Shown one piece after another: positions 25,633 through 33,304 of a stretch of DNA of 59,007 nucleotides. The DNA lies in the NCBI RefSeq assembly GCF_030160115.1, contig NZ_BSNS01000006.1:1-59007 (forward strand). The letters are read 5' to 3'. The position numbers and the translations under genes were made by a program. Positions within the stretch are counted from its first letter, which is position 1. Each line of letters begins with the position of its first letter. The DNA comes from Devosia nitrariae. Its GTDB lineage: Bacteria > Pseudomonadota > Alphaproteobacteria > Rhizobiales > Devosiaceae. Under the pieces are notes generated by a model that was given only the letters and a program-made list of their open reading frames with translations, made no database searches and was not told the origin of the DNA.

Positions 25633-27231
25633 CTAGGTGATGATGTCGGCCATCGTATAGGTGACGTCGACGCGCACGATCTCGACATCCATGGGCACCG
25701 GGTCGTCGCTCGAGATCTGCATCGCCGCCGAGAGCGTGGTGCCGGCGGCGCTCACCGATTGCCAGTCCTCGATGGTGATGAGGTCGGTGGATTCACCCCA
25801 GTTGGAGCTGCCCCAGAATGCCGCGCCCCAGACGCCGCTGTCGTTGACGTCGACGGCAAGCGGCGCGATCGGCATGTCGACGACGAAGTCGCTGTGCGTC
25901 GTCAGCTCCAGGGCAACGTGCTGGCGCGCGCGGATCGAGGCGCGGGCGAACTGGGCGATCTTCCTGTTGGTCGGCGTGCCGAAATCGTCGAACAGCGGCA
26001 CATAGACCCCGGCATAGGGTTCGCCGCCGTCCTGGCCGCCGGTGAGCGCGCTCATCACTTGGCCCTCGGGGGCGCCGAAGAACAACCGCTCCTTGAACAC
26101 CACGCTCGAGCGCATGTCCCAGCCGGTGAACCGGCACCAGGCGCCGGTGCGCACATTGACGACGAAGACTTCGCTTTCAAGGCTCGGGGTGGAAGGCGGG
26201 AGGATCACGGCCATCTGCTGGGTCGGCCACAGCTCGCACCGCCACTCGCCGACAGACCGCAAGTGCACGGCCCGGTTCCACGCATCCTCGATCGGATAGG
26301 AGATGGCCGCCGGCGCGATGGCGGCGAAATCGCGCGTCACCGCCGCCGAAAGCGGCACCAGCCCGACGCTGGTCGCGATCATGATGTCGCCGCCGGCGCG
26401 GAACCAGGCGCGCTTGCCCAAGGGCCGCCCGATGCGATAGACGCCGACCTTGCGCCAGTCGTTGATGTCGCCAGGGTTCGACCCTTGGAAGACCGCAACC
26501 TCCCCCTCGGTCGAAACGAAGATCACCTGCTGCGAAAGTCCGCCCTGGGCGCCGCTGTCGTTGGACCAGATGGCTCCGAAAAGCAGCGATCCACCGCGCT
26601 CGAACACACCGCCCAATGGCAGTTGCGTCAGCTGCCCGCCGATCTGCCCCACCGGCAGGTACCAGGCATTGAGGCTGTCCTTCTCGACGTAGAACAGCCG
26701 ATTGCCGTGCGGCCAGACGAAATTGAGGATCGAGGCGTCGTTGCCGTTGTAGTCGCCGGCAAAGGTCAGCGCGGGAAACGTGTCGAAATCTGTGCCGTCA
26801 TAAACGAGCGGCGTGTCGGTGCCGTTGACGAGGCGCAAATATATGCCGCCCGACGAGGCGAACTGCGCCGAAATCCAGTCGCCGCCCGCAAGCCCCGTCA
26901 CGTCGTCGACGGGTGCAACCCCGCCGATATTGACGATCTTGCCATTATCGGCCGCAAAGAGCTTCTCGTTCGTCCCGGCGATATAGGCGAACAGCGCATC
27001 GACCTCGGCTCCGCCGATATCGGCATGGAGTTCGAAGCCGCGGCGCAGTCGCGCCGTGGTCGCGGTCGGAAAGAAATTGTCGAGGATCAGCGCGCCGGAG
27101 ACGACGCTGCCGTCCGGGTTGCGTGCGCCCGGCTGGGCGAGGTTGCGATTGGCGATCCAGCCATTGCGCGGCGCCGGCCAGGATTTGACCTGCGCCTCGC
27201 GCGGCTTCTGCTTGACGGTCGGCACGCGCAT
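25633..27231 (-). CDS. Podovirus tail stabilisation/tubular protein
   Basis: The protein is 532 aa from ATG 27231 (MRVPTVKQKPREAQ). A longer open frame upstream overlaps the adaptor gene and is rejected. The N-terminal region contains GWIANRNLAQPGARNPDGSVVSGALILDNFFPTATTARLRRG. A repeated beta-propeller-like pattern runs through the middle (LFAYIAGTNEKLFAADNGKIVNIGG, GDWISAQFASSGGIYLRLVNG, PHGNRLFYVEKDSLNAWYLP). This N-terminus ('DNFFPTATGVRLRRG') is typical of P22-gp10/T7-gp12-like tail-nozzle proteins. It is expected to sit between adaptor ring and fibres. Confidence 0.8.
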   Translation of the reverse strand: MRVPTVKQKPREAQVKSWPAPRNGWIANRNLAQPGARNPDGSVVSGALILDNFFPTATTARLRRGFELHADIGGAEVDALFAYIAGTNEKLFAADNGKIVNIGGVAPVDDVTGLAGGDWISAQFASSGGIYLRLVNGTDTPLVYDGTDFDTFPALTFAGDYNGNDASILNFVWPHGNRLFYVEKDSLNAWYLPVGQIGGQLTQLPLGGVFERGGSLLFGAIWSNDSGAQGGLSQQVIFVSTEGEVAVFQGSNPGDINDWRKVGVYRIGRPLGKRAWFRAGGDIMIATSVGLVPLSAAVTRDFAAIAPAAISYPIEDAWNRAVHLRSVGEWRCELWPTQQMAVILPPSTPSLESEVFVVNVRTGAWCRFTGWDMRSSVVFKERLFFGAPEGQVMSALTGGQDGGEPYAGVYVPLFDDFGTPTNRKIAQFARASIRARQHVALELTTHSDFVVDMPIAPLAVDVNDSGVWGAAFWGSSNWGESTDLITIEDWQSVSAAGTTLSAAMQISSDDPVPMDVEIVRVDVTYTMADIIT

Positions 27232-27235
27232 GGCT

Positions 27236-28408
27236 TCACGCGCCCCCACCCAGCGGCCACGGCCAGCCGGTCGTGGTACCCCGCAGGCTCCTGCCCGCCC
27301 GGGCGCGGATCGTTCGCCCGCCGGCATCGCGCGCCTGCGCCTGCGACAGAGCGATCTCGTAATTGCGCATGTCCTCGGCGTATTCGAGCCCCTTCTGCTC
27401 CTTCCAGCGCCACAGCGTGCCGAGGGTCAGCAGCCGCTCGTCGAGCACGAAACTATCGGTATCGGCGGTAAAGCTCGCCTTCTTCGTTCCCGCCGCCGGC
27501 TTGACGATATTGCGGCTGATATAGGGAAAGCGCGCCTCTGCCTCGTGCCCCGGCGCCGGCACGAAGGTGAACTTGTCCTCGAGGATGATCCAGGCCCCCG
27601 GCGTGATCCGCGCGAAGCCATGGCTTTCCTCGGCGAGCCACTCCATCACCGTCGGGATGTGCAGATAGCCCCAGAACCAGGTCGCCGGGTCGATGACCCC
27701 GCTGGCCGCAAGCATGCGGCCATAGTCCTCCGGCAGCGGGAAGCGTGTGTCGCTCCCGTTGCCGGTGATGGTGTGGATCACCGTCAATGCCTGCCAGTCG
27801 TGCGAGCGGGCAATGTCGATCGCCACGTCCCCGGCAAGATCGAGGATCTCGGCCGGGCTCGGGTCGCTTGCCGGAAGGCTGGCGCCCTTCAGCGCCGCAA
27901 GCTCGGCCTTCAGCCTTTCGACTTCGTCGGCGAGGTCCGCGCTTCCCCGCCGATCGGCCGTGAACCGCGCCGCCATCTCCTTCAAGGCATTGGCGTGCAT
28001 CTGCAAGCTCTTGAGGTTCGGTCCCTCGAGATGGTGCAGCGCCTCGATCGAATAGATCTTCAGCGCCCGGCACAACGAAAGCTGGGCATCGGAAATGCCG
28101 TAGGGCCGCAGGAATTCCAGCGGTGTGCCGGCAGCCTCCTGCGGGCGCCCGGCGAGGAACTCCCGGTACTGGTCGGCCCAGCGCTCGGCATAGGTCACAA
28201 CCCTATGCCCGTCGCGCTTCCAGAAGGCGTCGACCGGGAAGACCGGCGAATAGAGCTTTGATCCGGCAAAGCGAACCTCGACCGCCTCGACCGTCTTCAT
28301 CACCGCCCGCCCCTCGCGCTCGGAGGCAGGCACGTCCTCGACGGTGATGTGCTTGAAGATCGGAGTGACGGTGATCTCGCGCGTATCGATCGGCACGGAA
28401 TGCGCCAT
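27236..28408 (-). CDS. Phage head-tail adaptor protein fused to an N-terminal phage domain
   Basis: The protein is 390 aa from ATG 28408 (GGAG 8 bases upstream). Residues 1-165 (VPIDTREITVTPIFKHITVEDVPASEREGRAVMKTVEAVEVRFAG; PLEFLRPYGISDAQLSLCRALKIYSIEALHHLEGPNLKSLQ) are a domain usually found as its own small protein beside capsid genes. A short coiled coil (DEVERLKAELAALKGA) leads to residues ~195-390, the gp4/adaptor-like domain (EILDLAGDVAIDIARSHDWQALTVIHTITG, FPLPEDYGRML, ISRNIVKP). Both parts are clearly phage. Fusion into one ORF is unusual in my recollection. It overlaps nothing and precedes the tail protein by 4 bp. Confidence 0.75.
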   Translation of the reverse strand: MAHSVPIDTREITVTPIFKHITVEDVPASEREGRAVMKTVEAVEVRFAGSKLYSPVFPVDAFWKRDGHRVVTYAERWADQYREFLAGRPQEAAGTPLEFLRPYGISDAQLSLCRALKIYSIEALHHLEGPNLKSLQMHANALKEMAARFTADRRGSADLADEVERLKAELAALKGASLPASDPSPAEILDLAGDVAIDIARSHDWQALTVIHTITGNGSDTRFPLPEDYGRMLAASGVIDPATWFWGYLHIPTVMEWLAEESHGFARITPGAWIILEDKFTFVPAPGHEAEARFPYISRNIVKPAAGTKKASFTADTDSFVLDERLLTLGTLWRWKEQKGLEYAEDMRNYEIALSQAQARDAGGRTIRARAGRSLRGTTTGWPWPLGGGA

Positions 28409-28488
28409 GGGGAATTCTCCTGGTTGTGTGGGAAACAGAAAAGGCCGCGCCGCAGGGCAGAGCCTCGGATAGGTCACCGAACCGGCCA

Positions 28489-28800
28489 GGGGCGGGGTGT
28501 CCCCTTCTCCCCTTGAGGGAGAAGGTGCACCCACGGGTCGCTTCGCGCCTGAGGACAGGCTCCGGGCGGATGAGGGTCTGCGATGACGCAAACCGCACCT
28601 GACCCTGCGCTTCTTGCAGCATCGCAACACCCCCTCCCGGCCTCCCCCATCAAGGGGGAGGTGGGCGTCCGTGCGTTTGGTGACCACGCACCACACCCGC
28701 CGGTTTTCCGCATGCTGGTCGGGGTACGACATCGCCAAGCCCGCCAGACCGGCACCTCCCCCCTTGTGGGGGAGGTTGGGAGGGGGGTAGTTCGAAGCGC
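28489..28800. repeat. Complex of family B repeats inside the phage cluster
   Basis: Family B arms are present at about 28489-28577 (CCCCTTCTCCCCTTGAGGGAGAAGG...GGCGGATGAGGG) and 28629-28790 (CCCCCTCCCGGCCTCCCCCATCAAGGGGGAGG and a second inverted arm CCTCCCCCCTTGTGGGGGAGG). Between them, 28579-28628 is a 50-bp palindromic unit (TGCGAT...ATCGCA) that recurs at 36969-37018. This fills the 496-bp gap 28409-28904. I see no gene there. Confidence 0.7.
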
Positions 28801-28904
28801 GCAAGCGCTGATGGGCAGGAAAACCGATCGTGCTCGGTGGCACGGTCTTGCCAAGCTCCGCACCGGTGGAACATCACCGCTGCGGAGCACTGCCGCGTGC
28901 GAAC

Positions 28905-29246
28905 CTACGGCGCCCCAGCCGCGCCCTTGCGGACGTGCAGGAACTGGCCCTCGCTGACGGCGACCCCCGGCGGCGTGAAGTAGCCGCCGGCGCCGGCAGC
29001 GACCATGAAGCCCGGTTCGGTGACGGTCACCTCGGTGCCGGTCGAAGGCGTCGCCGCGATATCGGCCGAGGCCTTCACCCAGAGATAGTCATGGCCGTCG
29101 GAGCCGGTCTCCTTGTTGCCGAGGCGATAGGAGGGATCGACCTCCGTGTCCCCGATCGAGAGGCCGAGCTGGCTGTCCCAATAGGGAACGCCGGTGACCA
29201 CCTCGTCGATCTGGGGGCCGAGTTGTGGAGTTGTGCGGAATGCCAT
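28905..29246 (-). CDS. Phage capsid-associated (decoration-like) protein
   Basis: The protein is 113 aa. MAFRTTPQLGPQIDEVVTGVPYWDSQLGLSIGDTE, then GSDGHDYLWVKASADIAATPSTGTEVTVTEPGF and GGYFTPPGVAVSEGQFLHVRKGAAGAP. The closing 'pp.gv..gdf.hVr.g' pattern resembles small beta-rich capsid decoration/DUF2190-like proteins. It lies directly downstream of the major capsid gene, where decoration proteins usually are. The role is inferred from place and composition. Confidence 0.65.
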   Translation of the reverse strand: MAFRTTPQLGPQIDEVVTGVPYWDSQLGLSIGDTEVDPSYRLGNKETGSDGHDYLWVKASADIAATPSTGTEVTVTEPGFMVAAGAGGYFTPPGVAVSEGQFLHVRKGAAGAP

Positions 29247-29270
29247 TGTGAGGCTCCTTTCTTTTTCCGC

Positions 29271-30284
29271 TTACGCCGCCGTGCGCAGGCGCACGGAGAA
29301 CAGCGGGTTCTCGAGGACGAGCTGGCCCGACCACACGATGCCCTGGGCAACCGCGTCCTGGTTGACGGGGCGGATGCCGTCGCCCGGGTGGAACGGCACG
29401 AACGACTGGCCCGGGAACTCGTAGATGGCGAGCCCTTGCGTATCGATGCCAAAGGCGGTGTTGGCCGGCATCACCGCGCCGATGCCGCCGGCCGCGACCA
29501 GCTCCACCAGGCCCGCAGGCGTGTGGTAGGCGAGGGCCGGATAGCCGAGCCGCACCGAGCGTTCGGTGGCGAGCCGCTGGTGAGCGACGAACGAGGCCGA
29601 GACCGGCTGGTACGACAGCGCGTCGAAGATCCACAGGTCCGGATAGCGTCCGTTGCGCGAACGGTTGAGCGCGATGCGCTCGATGATGGGGCGTGCTGTG
29701 GTCACGTCCCATACCGCCCCGATGTCGGGGAAGTCGGTGGTGGCAAGGAAACTCGACGGCCGCCAGTTGGCGACCTCGGCGCGGTCGATACCGCCATAGA
29801 CGCCGACATTGGGAATGATCGGAATGGCGCCGCCAAGCCCGATCATCTGCCGCCCGCCCGAGCCGGTGCCGTCGGCAATCAGCGACACCTCGAACTCTTC
29901 CTTGACCGATTTCTCGGCCGCGTTGAGGTAGAATTCCATGAGGTCGATGACCTCTTCCTCGCCGCGGTTGAAGAGGAGTTCCGTGCCGTTGAGCGAGAAC
30001 ATGCCGACGACACGCGCCCAGTTGAACACGGCCGAGTTCAAGAGCTCCTTGGGCGTGATCTCGATCTTGTCGTACCCTGTGAACCACTGGGCCTGCAGCT
30101 TGTCGAACTCGACCGGCACGCGCAGTTCCGGCCCGCCCGCGCGCTTGACGCGGACATTGCCGAGATCCTTGAGGATCCGGGTCAGCGGGGTGGCGTTATA
30201 GACGATATCCTGAACTTCGCTGGAGCGCTTGGCCACAGCCGCCGTCAGGAGCTGGCGATACTGCCGATCATCGGTGATGGGCAT
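29271..30284 (-). CDS. Phage major capsid protein
   Basis: The protein is 337 aa from ATG 30284 (AGGAG 6 bases upstream; a GTG one codon earlier is also possible). It is of HK97-like type: N-terminal arm (QYRQLLTAAVAKRSSEVQDIVYNATPLTRIL), E-loop/spine region (FDKLQAQWFTGYDKIEITPKELLNSAVFNW), and late SARDVHNRY-like stretches (WDVTTARPIIERIALNRSRNGRYPDLWIFDALSYQPV). It follows the scaffold gene and precedes the decoration gene, the normal head order. No protease gene or delta domain was seen, so a separate scaffold (30303-31682) is likely used. Confidence 0.85.
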   Translation of the reverse strand: MPITDDRQYRQLLTAAVAKRSSEVQDIVYNATPLTRILKDLGNVRVKRAGGPELRVPVEFDKLQAQWFTGYDKIEITPKELLNSAVFNWARVVGMFSLNGTELLFNRGEEEVIDLMEFYLNAAEKSVKEEFEVSLIADGTGSGGRQMIGLGGAIPIIPNVGVYGGIDRAEVANWRPSSFLATTDFPDIGAVWDVTTARPIIERIALNRSRNGRYPDLWIFDALSYQPVSASFVAHQRLATERSVRLGYPALAYHTPAGLVELVAAGGIGAVMPANTAFGIDTQGLAIYEFPGQSFVPFHPGDGIRPVNQDAVAQGIVWSGQLVLENPLFSVRLRTAA

Positions 30285-30302
30285 CACATTCTCCTAGTCT
30301 TG

Positions 30303-31682
30303 CTAACCCCCTGGGATCGAGCGCATTTCGCTCTTGAGGAGGTCGCGGATGGATTGTTTGGGGCGGTCGGCAACGGCGTCTTCACCGCCATTGGGAGCGC
30401 CACGGACGGATTTCTTGCCGGCCTCAGGATGGACAGGAGGGGCAGTATCGGCACTGGAGTGCGAGGGAGGCGCCGGAGGTTCGGACCGTGAGGACGGCGC
30501 GGTGCCGCCGGCCATCCGATAGGCCTCGATAAGGCGCTGTTCCGGCGTCAAGCCGGTGCCGTAGAGCTTGTCGATCACGCCCGACGTCAGGACCCCTGCG
30601 ATCCGTTCTTCGAGCGCGTGATAATCCGGGTGCGCGGCCGCGAACGCGGTCAGCATCGGCTCGAGCCGCGAGGCGGCGAGCTCAATGCGCATGGAGCGTA
30701 CTTCCTGCGCCATGGCGCGCACTTCCGGTGAACGCTGCTGCCCGCCGGCGCGCGCCGCCGACCGCTGGGCCAGCGCACCCTGCAGGCTTTGCGCGTATTG
30801 CTGCGGCGTCTGCCGCGCGACCGACTGCGCCACATCATAGAGCGAGAGCGGCGAACCGTCGGCCTTGCGCGGCCCGACCTCGCGCAGGATCATCTCCAAC
30901 CCGGCAATCGGCGAGCGCGCCAGCGCCTGCTCGACGGCAACAATGCGGTTCAAGGTATCCTTGAGCTCGCGGCCGTTGGCCCGGGCGATGTCGTCGAAGC
31001 GCTTGACACCCTCGAAGCGCTCAGTCGCCTGCCGGTGCCTGTCGATCTCGCCCTCGTATTCCTTGGAAAGCCTATGCACCTCGGCCTTCACTTCATTGGG
31101 CACGTTGGCCCATTTGGTGCGCGCCTCGGGCAGGAACCGGGCGGGCGGCTCGGCGTGCTCGCCTTGGCGAAGCCTCCCTTCGGCGGAGCCAGGCTTGCGC
31201 CCAGTAGACTCGCGCTCATGTGACTGGCGGTCGTCCGGCGCGCCCTGCCCGGTTGCGGGTTTTTCAGGCGCCCCCCTATCGGTCGCCTTGCCGGCGCCCG
31301 GATCTTCATCGCCGACCGGCGCCTTGCCGCCCCCGCGCGGTTCGGTTTTGGCCTCCTTCGCCTCACCCTCACCGGCCTTGACCTTCGCCGCCTCGGCCGC
31401 GTCCCTCGCCTTGCGCTCGGCCTCCTTGTCGAGCCGCGCTTTTTCCGTATCGAGCGTCTCGCGCACGGAGACCGGTTTCTTGCCCGCCTCCTTGCCCTTG
31501 CCCGCCATCGTTTCTAGGTCGGTCGACTGCGGCCCCGGCCGGGTGAGCTGAGGCTCGCCTTGGCGAAGCCTAGCTTCGGCGGAGCCAGGCCTGCCGCCTC
31601 CGCTTTCGAGCGCAACGGTCTGCGTATCGAGAACGGTCGACGCACTCACGGCGCCGCCCGGCTCGGCGGTCGTCTGGTTCAT
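30303..31682 (-). CDS. Phage scaffolding protein with two in-frame palindromic repeat insertions
   Basis: The protein is 459 aa, highly charged and low-complexity in the N-terminal half (Lys/Glu/Ala-rich coiled coil around residues 60-150; ETLDTEKARLDKEAERKARDAAEAAK). It then has a helical core (VHRLSKEYEGEIDRHRQATERFEGVKRFDDIARANGRELKDTLNRIVAVEQAL...SLYDVAQSVARQTPQQYAQS) and a proline/serine-rich tail. This composition and the place upstream of the capsid gene are typical of podovirus scaffolds. The N-terminal half contains two copies of a 41-bp palindromic element (31158-31198, 31554-31594), each adding a GSAE-RLRQGE-like peptide. The insertions keep the frame open. Confidence 0.8.
   Translation of the reverse strand: MNQTTAEPGGAVSASTVLDTQTVALESGGGRPGSAEARLRQGEPQLTRPGPQSTDLETMAGKGKEAGKKPVSVRETLDTEKARLDKEAERKARDAAEAAKVKAGEGEAKEAKTEPRGGGKAPVGDEDPGAGKATDRGAPEKPATGQGAPDDRQSHERESTGRKPGSAEGRLRQGEHAEPPARFLPEARTKWANVPNEVKAEVHRLSKEYEGEIDRHRQATERFEGVKRFDDIARANGRELKDTLNRIVAVEQALARSPIAGLEMILREVGPRKADGSPLSLYDVAQSVARQTPQQYAQSLQGALAQRSAARAGGQQRSPEVRAMAQEVRSMRIELAASRLEPMLTAFAAAHPDYHALEERIAGVLTSGVIDKLYGTGLTPEQRLIEAYRMAGGTAPSSRSEPPAPPSHSSADTAPPVHPEAGKKSVRGAPNGGEDAVADRPKQSIRDLLKSEMRSIPGG
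31158..31198. repeat. 41-bp palindromic element inside the scaffold ORF, copy 2
   Basis: The element has the form CTCGCCTTGGCGAAGCCTcc, continues with the mirror arm CTTCGGCGGAGCCAGG, and encodes part of PGSAEGRLRQGE in the minus frame. It differs from copy 1 at three of 41 positions. A related GCGAAGCTCCGGCTTCGC element lies at 38287-38304 between phage genes. Confidence 0.8.
31554..31594. repeat. 41-bp palindromic element inside the scaffold ORF, copy 1
   Basis: This element and the copy at 31158 share 38 of 41 bases. The GGCGAAGC / GCTTCGGC arms give a hairpin, and in the minus frame it encodes GSAEARLRQGE. Both copies are in the same frame and orientation, so each adds the same peptide. 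The pattern is like protein-coding palindromic elements known from Rickettsia, although this one is of a different sequence. Confidence 0.8.
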
Positions 31683-31721
31683 AGGAGTTACCTTTGTCTG
31701 AGGGGGGGCGCCCCGAAAGGG

Positions 31722-32072
31722 CTATTCGATCGCCGCGATCTCGGGCGGCAGATTGCCGGTCACCACATCATTGAGGGCCTGGCGGACGTCTTCCCGGCGT
31801 TTGCCTGCGTCGGGGACATGTTCTTGGAACTGCGGCGTTTCGTTGCCGAGCTCGATGAAGTCGATCCCGTGCGGATTGCCGCTCGCCTTGTGCGATGCGG
31901 CGAGTGCGGCCTTGGACGTGTACCACTTGCCATCGGCCATCGACTGCACCGGCTGGTCGAAATCACGGACAATGCGCGGGCACCCCAGATGTGACGGCTC
32001 CGGGCGCGGCTCAGGTGCCTTGCGGTAGACCTGGCGCCCGTTGCCGAGATCGTACCAGAAATATTGGCTCAT
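31722..32072 (-). CDS. Hypothetical phage protein upstream of the scaffold
   Basis: The protein is 116 aa with MSQYFWYDLGNGRQVYRKAPEPRPEPSHLGCPRIVRDFDQPVQSMADGKWYTSKAALAASHKASGNPHGIDFIELGNETPQ. The pattern (hydrophilic, 'vQSmadGkwYtSKaaLraShkasG') is that of a small conserved protein found just before scaffold/capsid genes in many podo-type phages of alphaproteobacteria. Its function is unknown, and it has no signal or TM segment. The start overlaps the stop of the upstream fibre-like gene by one base. Confidence 0.65.
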   Translation of the reverse strand: MSQYFWYDLGNGRQVYRKAPEPRPEPSHLGCPRIVRDFDQPVQSMADGKWYTSKAALAASHKASGNPHGIDFIELGNETPQFQEHVPDAGKRREDVRQALNDVVTGNLPPEIAAIE

Positions 32073-32320
32073 CAGACCTGCGGCGCCATCAGGCCAGCCG
32101 CGACAAGGGCCGCAGCGAGATCGGCAGCAGTTTCCGAATAGGCCGGCGGCGTCTCCGGCACCGCCACCGCACCGACATCGGCCGCAGTCAGCACGATATC
32201 GCCGCTCTGCCCGTTGACGGACCTCACGGCCCCGCCGCCACCCCCACCGATCTGTGCCGCCACTTCCTTGGCCAGCGGCGTCGCCATGCCGAGTTCTGCA
32301 AGTGTCCTGGCATCAGCCAT
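32072..32320 (-). CDS. Phage head- or tail-fibre-like protein
   Basis: The protein is 82 aa from ATG 32320 (GGAG 7 bases upstream). It contains GGGGGGAVRSVNGQSGDIVLTAADVGAVAVP, the 'VNGxxGdVxLtAaDVGA' fibre repeat, seen once and ending in VAAGLMAPQV. Such single-repeat proteins form short fibres anchored to heads or tails. It is at the start of the head-gene block after the tailspike region. Confidence 0.65.
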   Translation of the reverse strand: MADARTLAELGMATPLAKEVAAQIGGGGGGAVRSVNGQSGDIVLTAADVGAVAVPETPPAYSETAADLAAALVAAGLMAPQV

Positions 32321-32765
32321 TCGAGTTCTCCTTTGGGTATGAAAGTGGGTAGAAAACGGTTGAGGAGCCTCAAGGAGGGCATCACGCCACCCCACCCATC
32401 GGCTGTCATCCACGCCAAGGCGAAGACCCGCCCCTGAACCCGTCACCGGGCACGCAAGGTTCGCTTGGCAGCTCTCTCGAGGCGAGGAAGGCTCCCTCCA
32501 GCACGGGCGCTTACGTGTCGAGCTGTCATTCGAACCGGGAGCGGATGATGGGCATGAGCGCTGCGCTCATGTGATTGCCGATGAAGGAACGGACCAACGT
32601 GTTCGGTGGACGCTCCGCCCGTGCAGTAAGGTTAACGGAACTGTGTAGTGGCCCTCGGCGCGGAACTGTGCAAGAGGTTGTTCGAGCCTGGCGAGAGCCT
32701 GGAACGCCCACGAGATCGCCTAAGCCGCGATCTCGGTTCTCCAGAACGCGCGTCCGAGGCTCTTC
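32321..32765. other. Intergenic stretch with degenerate repeat, no gene seen
   Basis: A weak family A-like fragment (GGCTGTCATCCACGCCAAGGCG, about 32401-32422) is present. The open frames over 32526-33047 have no codon bias or family match and are rejected. Nothing else was seen. Confidence 0.5.
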
Positions 32766-32918
32766 ATGTCGCACCAGCCTTTCTTCCGCACGCTGCAGAT
32801 CGCCGGCATATGGCTCTTCCTTGCGCCGCTGATAATCATTCTTGGTACGGTTGACGTCTTGACCAATGGCCGCAGCCGAAACTGGCCATTCGACGATGGC
32901 CGCGTGTACTCCGACTAA
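32766..32918 (+). CDS. 50-aa single-span membrane protein
   Basis: Start ATG 32766 with GAGG 5 bases upstream. MSHQPFFRTLQIAGIWLFL is followed by APLIIILGTVDVLTNG, making one transmembrane helix from about residue 12 to 30. The tail is WPFDDGRVYSD. It is on the plus strand, opposite to the phage genes. The clean hydrophobic core and good codon pattern favour a real gene. No homologue is recalled. Confidence 0.45.
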   Translation: MSHQPFFRTLQIAGIWLFLAPLIIILGTVDVLTNGRSRNWPFDDGRVYSD

Positions 32919-33019
32919 AGCAATGTGCGCACACAGCCTGTCCCGGCTCGACCCAGCTTGGTTACCGGTCCTGCGCAAGAAAGAGCCGGCGTTCTGATCA
33001 CGTCGGAACGCATAAGGCT

Positions 33020-33199
33020 CTAGGTCAGCGCCAGCCAGATCAGCCATCCGAGCCCGATGAACAGCGCCCAGGCTGCAATGGCCATGAGCACGATAGTGGT
33101 CAATCGGTGCTGGCGCAGCCAGTCTACTCCGGACGCAGGATATCCCGCAGCAAGGAGGAGTTGGTATACTCTTTCCAGGACCACACTTTCCAACGACAC
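33020..33199 (-). CDS. 59-aa single-span membrane protein with coupled non-ATG start
   Basis: Open frame from GTG 33199 (or TTG 33193, better spaced from GGGGGAGAG) to TAG 33020, verified codon by codon. Helical start (ESVVLERVYQLLLAAGYPASG) and then a transmembrane helix near the C-terminus (TTIVLMAIAAWALFIGLGW). The preceding Shine-Dalgarno is strong. It lies between the tailspike and the fibre gene in the phage cluster, transcribed like the phage. Function unknown. Confidence 0.5.
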   Translation of the reverse strand: MSLESVVLERVYQLLLAAGYPASGVDWLRQHRLTTIVLMAIAAWALFIGLGWLIWLALT

Positions 33200-33304
33200 T
33201 CTCTCCCCCGTCGCTCGTCGAGCCTCATCCGAGTAGGAGGAGGAGTTTAGGAAAGGGTCGCCTAAGCCGATAAAATTGCGGCATTCACAGGATGTGGCAT
33301 GCGC

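Noticed and set aside
25759..27471. 570-codon plus-strand open frame over the tail tube gene
   Set aside because: Antisense to a gene with clear phage features, and the protein is Arg/His-rich with no recognisable domain.
32526..33047. Minus-strand 173-codon ORF
   Set aside because: No family-like sequence or ribosome site, and it overlaps a better-supported 50-aa plus-strand ORF.
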